Shown here piece after piece: positions 57,599 to 64,000 of a DNA stretch of 64,000 nucleotides; position 1 is the first letter of the stretch, and each line of letters starts with the position of its first letter. The DNA is taken from contig NZ_LT629796.1 of the NCBI RefSeq assembly GCF_900106065.1, positions 6,362,501 to 6,426,500 on the forward strand. The letters run 5' to 3'. A program made the position numbers and the translations under genes. Source of the DNA: Pseudomonas mandelii. Lineage in GTDB: Bacteria > Pseudomonadota > Gammaproteobacteria > Pseudomonadales > Pseudomonadaceae. A model generated the notes under the pieces. The model was given only the letters and a program-made list of their open reading frames with translations, made no database searches and was not told the DNA's origin.

Positions 57599-58510
57599 CT
57601 ATCTTTCCCACGGCACGCCTGTTTCCCAACGCTCGATCAACAGGTCAATAAACCTGCGAACGCGGGGGGACAGGTGACGCTTGCTGGTGTAGACGACTCT
57701 GATGGGATCAGGAGGTGCGCGATAGGGTTTCAACACTTCCACTAACGTGCCATCGCGCAGGTCGTTACCCGTAATGTAGGTCGGCAGATGAATCAGGCCG
57801 ATGCCTGCCAGCGCCGCTTCTCGCGTGGCTTCTGAACTGTCGATGTTCAGTCGCCCCGGCTGTTCGTAGAGATGAAGGCCGGCAGGTGTCTGGTAACGCC
57901 AGACGGTCGGCCGCTCGCCACTGAACAACGCGATGGTGTCATGCCCGACAAGGTCAGCGGGCGTTTGCGGCACGCCGCGTTGGGCCAGATAAGCAGGCGA
58001 TGCACACGTCGCGAATTGCTGCCACGCCACGGTACGGGTAAATAATTGGGAGTCATCTTTGGGCATGCCAATTCGTATGGCGATGTCGATGCCCTCCTCG
58101 ATCAGATCAACAAAGCGATCGGTAAACCAGACATCCGCCCGCAGTTCAGGCCACTGCTTCAGATAAGCATCCAGAATCGGCAGAATGTGGCGCTGACCAA
58201 AGGACAGCGGTGCCGTGAGCTTAAAGGTCCCGGTGGGCCGCCCACGACGCAAGGCCATGGTCGCGTCCACTTCATCCAGGTCTTCGAGAATCTGACGCCA
58301 GCGCTCATAGGCGACCTGCCCCTCGTCCGTCAGGCTCAGTTTGCGCGTCGTGCGATTGAGAAGCCGTGCGCCCATCCGGCTTTCCAGGCGAACTATACTT
58401 TTCCCCACCGCCGACCGGGTCAGGCCAAGAGAAGCCGCCGCAGCGGTAAAGCTTCCAGCCTTTACGGCGCAGACAAATGCAGCGATGTCACCCAATCGGT
58501 TGGCTTCCAT
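57599..58510 (-). CDS. LysR-family transcriptional regulator
   Basis: A 303-residue regulator. The HTH (about 1-60) reads DIAAFVCAVKAGSFTAAAAS and LGLTRSAVGKSIVRLESRMG, the C-terminal effector domain has ELRADVWFTDRFVDLIEEG and GIDIAIRIG. It heads the cassette LysR - LLM - OYE on the minus strand and likely controls it. The ATG at 58510 matches the family N terminus; the open frame extends to 58579. Confidence 0.9.
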   Translation of the reverse strand: MEANRLGDIAAFVCAVKAGSFTAAAASLGLTRSAVGKSIVRLESRMGARLLNRTTRKLSLTDEGQVAYERWRQILEDLDEVDATMALRRGRPTGTFKLTAPLSFGQRHILPILDAYLKQWPELRADVWFTDRFVDLIEEGIDIAIRIGMPKDDSQLFTRTVAWQQFATCASPAYLAQRGVPQTPADLVGHDTIALFSGERPTVWRYQTPAGLHLYEQPGRLNIDSSEATREAALAGIGLIHLPTYITGNDLRDGTLVEVLKPYRAPPDPIRVVYTSKRHLSPRVRRFIDLLIERWETGVPWER

Positions 58511-58867
58511 GGGTCGCTTTACTCCAGGACATGCATAGAGTGTATGTGGAGCGTGAGGCCCATAAAATTTCCTGTTCATTTATCAATAGAACCGGATCAT
58601 GATCCTCAAGCGCGCAGGCTCGCAACCCTCGATAAACGGCCCGGAAGCGTACTTCACAGGCACCGTCCGTATGGACCCACTCAACTCCCCTCCTGAACCG
58701 GCCCGAGCGTCCATCGTCAGCGTCAGCGTCAGCGAACGTCGATCCCCCGGGGAATGATTTGACCCGTGAGCCCGCCACTATCACGGAATTCGCCGCGCAG
58801 ACAGAAAAGCTTGAGGCTTTCATCAGTACCCCGATAACCTGACCGGCCCCCTCGAACGGACCCGACC
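58511..58867. other. Cassette boundary region
   Basis: About 355 bases between the LysR gene and alkC. It carries the LysR promoter, a short three-unit repeat of GTCAGC at 58716-58733, and the right direct repeat copy, including a truncated GST end. Confidence 0.6.
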
Positions 58868-58900
58868 ATGACCGCCGCCGAACAACCAGCCCCGGCCCTG
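58786..58900 (+). repeat. 115-base direct repeat, right copy
   Basis: Begins with the last 18 codons of a GST gene (F-A-A-Q-T-E-K-L-E-A-F-I-S) without the rest, and ends inside the start of intact alkC. Partner of 55230-55344. Confidence 0.9.
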
Positions 58901-59971
58901 AAGGAAATCTTCAACGCCGAACGCCTCAAACACATCGCAACCGAAATGACGGCGGTCTACCCGGCCTTCAACGCCAAAGCCTTCCTGGAAATGGCCAACG
59001 ACGGCCTCGCCGACCTGTCGATCATGCAACGCATGGCCCGCGTCAGCGAATGCCTGCACGCCGTACTCCCGCTGGATTACGACGAATCCCTCGAAGTGCT
59101 ACGCGCCCTCGCCCCCCGCCTCAACAGCGGCTTCGTCAGCATCTCGCTGCCGCACTACGTGGCGATGTATGGCACGCATGACTTCGAGCAATCGATGGAC
59201 GCGCTCAAATACTTCACCGCGTTTGGCTCTGCAGAATTTGCGATCCGGTATTTTCTGCGCAGCGATCTGCAACGGTCGTTGGCGCTGATGCAGGCATGGT
59301 CTCGGGATGAGAACGAGCATGTGCGGCGCCTGGCCAGCGAAGGCAGTCGACCGCGTTTGCCGTGGTCGTTTCGGTTGGAGCAGATACAGAGCGATCCGAC
59401 ATTGGCGGCTGCGATTCTCGACAACCTCAAGGCGGATGACAGCCTTTACGTGCGCAAGTCGGTGGCCAATCACCTGAATGACATCACCAAGGACCATCCG
59501 GAGTGGGTGTTGGACTTGATTGAGGGGTGGTCGCTGGAGAACAAGCACACGGCGTGGATTGCCAAGCATGCGCTGCGCAGCTTGATCAAGCAGGGAAACC
59601 AGCGGGCGCTGGCGATTATTGGGGCCAGCGGTAAGGCAGAGGTTGAGATTGTTGGGGTGAAGGTGGAGCCGGCGGTGATTCGGTTGGGGGAGAAGATTAC
59701 GTTGTCGTTTGCGGTGAAATCCACGGTGGCGGAGAGTCAGCGGTTGGTGATTGATTATGCGATTGACTACGTTAAAGCCAATGGCAGCACTTCGGCGAAG
59801 GTGTTCAAGCTGAAGGCGTTGACGCTGCTTGGCAAGGCGACTGAACGAGTCAGTCGCGGTCAACAGATCAAGGAACTGACTACTCGGAAGCACTATGTGG
59901 GGAAACATGCGGTGCACATCATGGTGAACGGCGAACGCCTAGCCACCACCGCCTTCGAAATCCTAGCCTAA
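58868..59971 (+). CDS. alkC: DNA alkylation repair protein AlkC-like
   Basis: A 367-residue DNA glycosylase made of HEAT-like helical repeats (about 1-250; for example DDSLYVRKSVANHLNDITKD and HTAWIAKHALRSLIKQGNQR) plus a C-terminal beta domain (about 260-367; VKVEPAVIRLGEKITLSFAV), the Ig-like domain seen in some AlkC proteins. It removes N3-methyladenine-type lesions without base flipping (family knowledge). The ATG at 58868 lies in the right direct repeat. A truncated copy of its start lies at 55312. It would have been next to the GST gene before the cassette arrived. Confidence 0.85.
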   Translation: MTAAEQPAPALKEIFNAERLKHIATEMTAVYPAFNAKAFLEMANDGLADLSIMQRMARVSECLHAVLPLDYDESLEVLRALAPRLNSGFVSISLPHYVAMYGTHDFEQSMDALKYFTAFGSAEFAIRYFLRSDLQRSLALMQAWSRDENEHVRRLASEGSRPRLPWSFRLEQIQSDPTLAAAILDNLKADDSLYVRKSVANHLNDITKDHPEWVLDLIEGWSLENKHTAWIAKHALRSLIKQGNQRALAIIGASGKAEVEIVGVKVEPAVIRLGEKITLSFAVKSTVAESQRLVIDYAIDYVKANGSTSAKVFKLKALTLLGKATERVSRGQQIKELTTRKHYVGKHAVHIMVNGERLATTAFEILA

Positions 59972-59978
59972 CTTTTTT

Positions 59979-60040
59979 GTAGCAGCTGCCGAGCAGCGCG
60001 AGGCTGCGTTCGGCTGCGAAGCAGTCGTGAAATCAGGCAA
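59979..60040. repeat. REP-like sequence, family D
   Basis: GTAGCAGCTGCCGAGCAGCG... GGCTGCGTTCGGCTGCGAAG: an imperfect inverted repeat of a type common between Pseudomonas genes, eight bases after the alkC stop. Confidence 0.6.
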
Positions 60041-60064
60041 CGGGTTCTTTCAGGCAAACCGCGT

Positions 60065-60253
60065 TTACTGGCTTGCAAAGACCACGTCCTCAAACGCAGC
60101 CTCGCCCTGCTCGTCAGCCGCTACACATGCAGGCTCTGATTGCATGTTAAGTAAATCCACCCCGCTGTCTCCAAACCCATCTTGCCAGCACATCAAAAAT
60201 GGCAGCATCGCCGGATGGTCGCGCCTTATTTTGTCTTTTTCGTGGGCGTACAT
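60065..60253 (-). CDS. Possible small protein, doubtful
   Basis: A 62-codon frame (ATG at 60253) overlapping the 3' end of the next gene by 28 bases in another frame. Its composition (acidic tail EQGEAAFEDVVFASQ) looks moderately protein-like but no ribosome site is present. It may be coding by chance. Confidence 0.25.
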   Translation of the reverse strand: MYAHEKDKIRRDHPAMLPFLMCWQDGFGDSGVDLLNMQSEPACVAADEQGEAAFEDVVFASQ

Positions 60254-60402
60254 CTGGTGTGAACAGCGAGCTGCCCCTGCCCGACTTCTTCCTTGAGCTG
60301 TTCAGCTGCGTACTGACATGCCTCCAGATTCTCGTACTCAGCATGATCAATCGATGCAACGGGCGACGCGCCGCTAAGAACGACCCAGAGAATGTACTTC
60401 AT
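60226..60402 (-). CDS. Small unknown protein with N-terminal hydrophobic segment
   Basis: A 58-residue protein with a very good ribosome site (CGGAGG, five bases before ATG). The N terminus KYILWVVLSGASPVASIDHA may be a signal or membrane anchor; EYENLEACQYAAEQLKEEV is an amphipathic helix and the tail HTRCTPTKKTK is basic, with two cysteines. Similar short proteins are frequent in Pseudomonas accessory DNA (recollection). Function unknown. Confidence 0.6.
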   Translation of the reverse strand: MKYILWVVLSGASPVASIDHAEYENLEACQYAAEQLKEEVGQGQLAVHTRCTPTKKTK

Positions 60403-60753
60403 GATGCCTCCGATGCTATTAGAAGTGAGGGAGTCTACCTGTGGATTGATGGCCATGGCATAGGGGGCATTAGCTAGGCAAAGTGGTGTCTGGAGTCACG
60501 AAGCAAACAAAAGAGGACGGTGGGATTTTTTCATCCCATTTTTGAAATACTTCCGACACCGTCACGAAGAATCACCCAAAATTTCAGATCACCAAAGTCC
60601 ACCAATGAACCTAAGCGAATCGATTGACGAAAGCTACTTTACAATTCCACTGGACAGTACACAGGCAGGAGCATTAATTTTGACTACGTGCTCCTAACGC
60701 TTTGTCTATTTATCGACTAGCTTTAGGATGTTCAATATCGTAAGGAGAAGTAT
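60403..60753. other. A+T-rich intergenic region
   Basis: About 350 bases. It holds a repeat copy at 60506-60545 and a 30-codon frame (60605-60697, MNLSESIDESYFTIPL...) without ribosome site that may be a gene remnant, followed by an AGGAGCA / TGCTCCT inverted pair. No convincing gene. Confidence 0.45.
60506..60545. repeat. Degenerate palindromic element, copy 1
   Basis: AACAAAAGAGGACGG, a GGGAT / ATCCC hairpin with T-rich loop, then CCATTTTTG. It matches 61327-61362 after one three-base gap and resembles the left arm of the perfect palindrome at 63209. Confidence 0.7.
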
Positions 60754-61314
60754 ATGGTACCAATTTATGAACAGGGCTCAGGTAAAGGCATAGGTCACAG
60801 CGTAGAATCTTTTTTAGCAGAATTCCAGAAAATAGCCATTGAGCATATTGAAACAGGCCGAGCAAAGTCTATAGCTTTTGTTTTTTATGACTTCAACAAT
60901 CGTGACTTTAAGAAAATCCTTAAAGATCAAGGTGTATTCGTAGAACTAGATCGCCTCAGCGGAAAAGAGCTTAGCGTTTTTTATATGCATTCAGGAAGTG
61001 ACGCGGTACTGAGGACATTTAACTCTACCCTCCTGACTATGCTAGGCGTCGAAGACCAAGTTAGAACTCCTTGCTTAGTATTTTGCAAAGTAACACCTGA
61101 AGGATTTACTGATGCATCAACTGCCAATCTTAATAGTGCCAACCTCATACATGGATTCCATGAACTTTATGGCGTGATCGAATCCTATATCAAAGGAGAA
61201 AAAATTGACCCCGACTCAAAATACATTAGATGGACGAGAAGCTCATCTAAATTCATAAGCCTAGAAGCGATCAAAGCTCTTATAAGAGAGCTTTTAAGAG
61301 GAGGAATGTTTTAA
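60754..61314 (+). CDS. Unknown protein, possible partner of the HNH-ATPase
   Basis: A 186-residue soluble protein, in clearly A+T-rich codons unlike the core genes. TAAGGAG precedes the ATG. It shows alternating strand/helix pattern: SVESFLAEFQKIAIEHIETG, AKSIAFVFYDFNNRDFKKIL, KELSVFYMHSG, VRTPCLVFCKVTPEGFTDAS, and a C-terminal helical region with LIHGFHELYGVIESYI. I recognise no domain and see no catalytic motif. It is 112 bases upstream of the HNH-ATPase gene in the same direction, and is flanked by two related repeats. Confidence 0.75.
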   Translation: MVPIYEQGSGKGIGHSVESFLAEFQKIAIEHIETGRAKSIAFVFYDFNNRDFKKILKDQGVFVELDRLSGKELSVFYMHSGSDAVLRTFNSTLLTMLGVEDQVRTPCLVFCKVTPEGFTDASTANLNSANLIHGFHELYGVIESYIKGEKIDPDSKYIRWTRSSSKFISLEAIKALIRELLRGGMF

Positions 61315-61326
61315 CTCCTACCTAGA

Positions 61327-61362
61327 AACAAAAGGGGACGGATTTTTTAACCCACTTTTTGT
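61327..61362. repeat. Degenerate palindromic element, copy 2
   Basis: AACAAAAGGGGACGG, GATTTTTT, AACCCACTTTTTG; directly repeats copy 1 on the other side of the 186-residue gene. Confidence 0.7.
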
Positions 61363-61426
61363 ACGCTTAGCAAGAACGACTCCACTCTCTTTTTTTATTA
61401 TTTTATTTTGCAAGGAGTATATACAC

Positions 61427-62716
61427 TTGGGCCAGCCTCAGGAAAAGTCTAGGATAGAATTCAAATCTAAAGTGCGAGCCACTCTATTTAATAGGGCAGG
61501 AGGAAAATGTTCTGTTCCTCGGTGTAAAAATCCCACCGTAGGTCCCTTCGAGGATAATGAGGGGGCAGTTAATTTAGGTGTTGCATGTCACATATATAGC
61601 GCTGCCGAAGATGGGCCCCGAGGCAGAGGGGGTAAGTCGGATGAGTTCATCGGCAGTGACGCCAATGGCCTATGGTGTTGCCCATCTCATGCATCGTTAA
61701 TAGACAAGCAGAAAGGAAAAGATTACCCAGCGAATGTTCTGTTTGCCTGGAAGGCATTAGCTGAGGCTCGAATTCGCAAGCAAATTACAGATGCACCCTC
61801 TCCGCTCGGATGGGTCGATTCAATTGAATTTGTAGAATTTGACGGTATTCGGACACCACCTAAAGTTTCATTATCTAGAAACACACTGTTCTTTGGCCCT
61901 AACTGTAGCGGGAAGACTTCTCTCATGGAGGCAGCGGCATCAGTTAGCGATTCTCGGCATGGTGAGAGATTTAGTGGACGCATCTATCATGGTCGCCCAG
62001 CCAAGTATAAGGCACTAATTAAATACTCGACCGTAGATACTCTTAGCAAGACTATTGAGATCCAGATTTGCGGTGAAAACTTAGTGCGCCAGGAAGGTGC
62101 TACCCCATGTTTGTTACCACCCGGAGATCTCGAGATTATTTTTTGCTCAGAGAGAGAGACACGGTATAAGCCCCATGAGGACCATGTGGATTTCCTGATG
62201 CGATACCTGAACATCGACAAAAGTGCTTTGTTCGCCCTCACAAAAGTAGGTGGCGGAAACTTACTGCCAGGCGAGATTGTATTCACGCAAGCTATTGACA
62301 TTGAGTACGACGATGATGATGAGGAGATTGAAAAGAAGAGATATAAGATCGATGACTCCCCCTTCATGGAACTTAGGTTTAAGCAGGCCCACGGCGAATA
62401 TTGGGTGGGACTGGATAATCTTTCAACTAGTGAGCATGCAAGACTTCTGCTAGATCTGGCCATCACTAAAGCTAAAGAGACCTGCAAGCAAAAACTAACG
62501 TTGCTTCTCATTGACGGTTTGCTTTTTAATCTAGATCAGCGCAACTTCGAGGTCATATTGAATGTTCTGACTGAAAGTGATTTTCAAACCGCGCTAAGCC
62601 TACCACCTTACAGAGAGGCAGACGTCCTTGATCGCGGCGCAGGAGAGGTGAGTTTAAAAAAATTTGCCTATCTAGAGGCTTGGCGATTGGCCATTCTTAA
62701 ACGTTCCGAACCGTAG
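61427..62716 (+). CDS. HNH-nuclease-like domain fused to an ABC-type ATPase
   Basis: A 429-residue protein with a TTG start, chosen because AAGGAG lies 10 bases upstream and no better start exists. Residues 17-115 look like a zinc-linked HNH domain: C28/C33 in CSVPRC, H55 in ACHIYSAA, N80 in DANGLW, C84/C85 and H88 in WCCPSHASLID. Residues 145-390 are an ABC/AAA-type ATPase: Walker A GPNCSGKT (157-164), a signature-like LSTSEHARLL (332-341), Walker B TLLLID (358-363) and D-loop FNLD. Walker B lacks the usual Glu (Gly364 instead). An acidic stretch DDDDEE lies near 295-300. HNH plus ATPase recalls Septu (PtuA/PtuB) but in one chain. Likely nucleic-acid defence; unproven. Confidence 0.8.
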   Translation: MGQPQEKSRIEFKSKVRATLFNRAGGKCSVPRCKNPTVGPFEDNEGAVNLGVACHIYSAAEDGPRGRGGKSDEFIGSDANGLWCCPSHASLIDKQKGKDYPANVLFAWKALAEARIRKQITDAPSPLGWVDSIEFVEFDGIRTPPKVSLSRNTLFFGPNCSGKTSLMEAAASVSDSRHGERFSGRIYHGRPAKYKALIKYSTVDTLSKTIEIQICGENLVRQEGATPCLLPPGDLEIIFCSERETRYKPHEDHVDFLMRYLNIDKSALFALTKVGGGNLLPGEIVFTQAIDIEYDDDDEEIEKKRYKIDDSPFMELRFKQAHGEYWVGLDNLSTSEHARLLLDLAITKAKETCKQKLTLLLIDGLLFNLDQRNFEVILNVLTESDFQTALSLPPYREADVLDRGAGEVSLKKFAYLEAWRLAILKRSEP

Positions 62717-62761
62717 CAGAAGCAAATAATCTTATCGGAGCGTAATCATCTATGATGAACT

Positions 62762-62793
62762 AAAAGGGGCATCAATTAGCCGCCCCCTTTTCT
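62762..62793 (+). terminator. Terminator of the HNH-ATPase gene
   Basis: AAAAGGGGC paired with GCCCCCTTTT, 11-base loop, then TTTTCTCT. It lies 46 bases after the stop. Confidence 0.75.
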
Positions 62794-62850
62794 CTAATAT
62801 TCGACGAGTAATATGGAAGGTTCTGTTAGGGTTTTTATTTTTTCATGTTA

Positions 62851-63036
62851 TTACAGTTTATCGGAAGAATTACTCCACCCGCCATTACATCCACACGTAC
62901 AACGCCCTCCAGGCGGATGATTCCATTTCCCCATAACGTCGCTCCAAGCCGGAGGTGAGTTTCGTTCAATTGAGACTGGGCGGGGGCGATTCGCTTCAAC
63001 AGCACGTTTATAATCTTCCACCTCTTTATTACTCAT
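62851..63036 (-). CDS. Small cysteine-containing unknown protein
   Basis: A 61-residue protein with a strong AAAGGAG ribosome site 8 bases before ATG. The N-terminal half is charged and helical (SNKEVEDYKRAVEANRPRPV); the C-terminal half has GGRCTCGCNGGW, a possible metal site. A+T-rich. Convergent with the HNH-ATPase gene. No recognised family. Confidence 0.6.
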   Translation of the reverse strand: MSNKEVEDYKRAVEANRPRPVSIERNSPPAWSDVMGKWNHPPGGRCTCGCNGGWSNSSDKL

Positions 63037-63464
63037 TTTAAAACTCCTTTCGTTTGTTGGGCCTCTATTATTTCTCTATTACTTAACCTGAGACACTGTC
63101 AGAAATAACAGGCCTTAGAAACACTTTCTAATAAGCAAGCTATTTTTTATTACTTAACTCGAGAAAAGAACAAAAAAAAGGCAAAAAAAATAGGCAAAAA
63201 AGGGGCAAAAAAGGGGACAGATTTATTTTTAGAAAATAAATCTGTCCCCTTTTCTCTTGTCCCCTTTTCTCTTTTTCTCTTTGTCTTGGCCTTGCGAGGC
63301 TGGGTAGATGACTTGGCCGGACGCATACCAAAAAACTGTACTTTGCGTCGTTCGTCTGGGGGCGATTACAGCTTGGCGACGGGCAGCATTCGGCCAAAAG
63401 CAGCCATTCGGCTGGATCTTTCGACCCTTTCCGGTCCCCCGTGTCTGCGAGCTAAAGCCATTTC
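63037..63464. other. Repeat-rich gap
   Basis: About 430 bases. A T-rich promoter-like stretch lies at 63060-63180. The perfect palindrome and tandem repeats are at 63182-63280, then GC-rich sequence (63290-63460) with GGCAGCATTCGGCC. No gene supported on either strand. Confidence 0.5.
63209..63253. repeat. Perfect 21-bp palindrome with 3-base loop
   Basis: Left arm AAAAGGGGACAGATTTATTTT (21 bases; key core GGGGACAGATTTA) and exact complement at 63233-63253, loop TAG. It is followed by a direct duplication of TGTCCCCTTTTCTCT at 63243-63257 and 63258-63272. This GGGGACAGATTTA element type is widespread in diverse bacterial genomes (recollection). Confidence 0.85.
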
Positions 63465-63788
63465 TTAGCGTCCGAGTGAGGGCGGCCCATAGAGCTCGGT
63501 TTCCCAGTCTTCAAGAGGCGGCGTTACTTTGAAAGATGGGTCGCAGTATGACCTTAAGTAATCAGTCGCTCTCCTTTGGGCGTAGGTGAAATTGAGCACG
63601 TTGCCTTCGCTGTCCATCTCTATTACGTTCGCGAATATCGCGAAGACCATCTCAATTGCACTCGGCTCAGATCCATAAATGTCGAGGTACTCTACGTTTT
63701 CAAGCATGTAGTGGCTTCCACTTGCCATGAAGTACGCAAATGTTCGGAGTGCTCCACTGAAATCATTACTTAGCTTCTTCATGTACAT
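63465..63788 (-). CDS. Small protein of unknown function (DUF7677-like?)
   Basis: A 107-residue acidic protein: LSNDFSGALRTFAYFMASGSHY, SAIEMVFAIFANVIEMDSEGNV, YAQRRATDYLRSYCDPSFKV, PPLEDWETELYG. The pattern looks like short conserved Pseudomonas proteins recently listed as DUF7677 (uncertain recollection). Such acidic single-domain proteins in repeat-rich islands often are immunity proteins, but no toxin gene is inside the window. The ATG at 63788 or at 63782 may start it; the ribosome site is weak. Confidence 0.55.
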   Translation of the reverse strand: MYMKKLSNDFSGALRTFAYFMASGSHYMLENVEYLDIYGSEPSAIEMVFAIFANVIEMDSEGNVLNFTYAQRRATDYLRSYCDPSFKVTPPLEDWETELYGPPSLGR

Positions 63789-64000
63789 TTTCTTTTAGTA
63801 AATATTCTGGATTTAACTGCTTCATAATCAAGCATCTGCTTTTTTGCCGTTTTATTGTGGTCGAGACAGGCCCGAACCGATCCAAAGCGGCCCTTCGCGA
63901 AAAGCAGCTAATAGCCATTTCATCGAGATGTGCAGCAAATGCCCAGTAGTAGACAGAGTGCGCTTAGGTGGATTCGTCATTGTTTTTGGAGGTTCTGGCA

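Noticed and set aside
63140..63397. 85-codon minus-strand frame across the palindrome
   Set aside because: Its second half is only the translation of the palindrome and tandem repeats (K/F/P-rich low complexity), and it lacks a ribosome site.

Overview
The window looks like chromosomal DNA from a Pseudomonas of the fluorescens group (inference). Supporting signs are the high-GC coding style, several families of Pseudomonas REP palindromes between genes, a GTG-started acnB, MiaE, a fused MrpAB, a degenerate-zinc-finger DksA homologue, DUF1652 and DUF2946 proteins, AlkC, and a complete myo-inositol (iol) cluster with a kinase-aldolase fusion. I see no rRNA, tRNA or CRISPR array.

Layout. 0-15.7 kb is core and housekeeping: a two-component system (kinase cut by the left edge), miaE, a tandem universal stress protein, a DUF1289 protein, acnB behind a long structured leader, a SulP transporter, a serine-type permease, a tautomerase, a TetR regulator, a 2-hydroxyacid dehydrogenase, a phosphotransferase/SDR pair and a TerC-CBS-CorC membrane protein. 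16-23.3 kb holds a lone Gfo/Idh/MocA oxidoreductase, a small lipoprotein, a PAS-LuxR regulator, an FAD protein, a decayed LivF fragment and a divergent XRE-cupin regulator/EamA exporter pair. 23.5-29.6 kb is the six-gene mrp antiporter operon, each gene overlapping the next. 29.7-38.6 kb is mixed: a DUF2946 protein with a TonB receptor, an OpuAC-type binding protein, small unknown proteins, a chemoreceptor with a C-terminal extension, and the DksA-like protein.

38.9-54.6 kb is the inositol block. On the minus strand, iolC-J, iolE, iolB, iolA, iolI, iolD, iolG and a second oxidoreductase are followed by the three genes of a sugar/inositol ABC importer. The RpiR-type regulator iolR is divergent. 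An A+T-rich operator of GGAA-N6-TTCC type, with the two palindromes 15 bases apart, occurs between iolR and iolC, before the ABC transporter genes, and before the oxidoreductase at 16.3 kb. This ties all three loci into one predicted IolR regulon.

54.7-60 kb carries a GST gene and alkC, separated by a 3.4-kb redox cassette (LysR regulator, luciferase-like flavin oxidoreductase, Old Yellow Enzyme). A 115-base direct repeat flanks it, so the cassette appears to have been inserted between two formerly adjacent genes. From about 60.4 kb to the right edge the DNA is A+T-rich and foreign-looking. It encodes small unknown proteins, a 186-residue unknown protein flanked by related palindromic repeats, and a 429-residue protein joining an HNH-nuclease-like domain to an ABC-type ATPase. 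That pair is the best candidate here for an undescribed (possibly defence) system.
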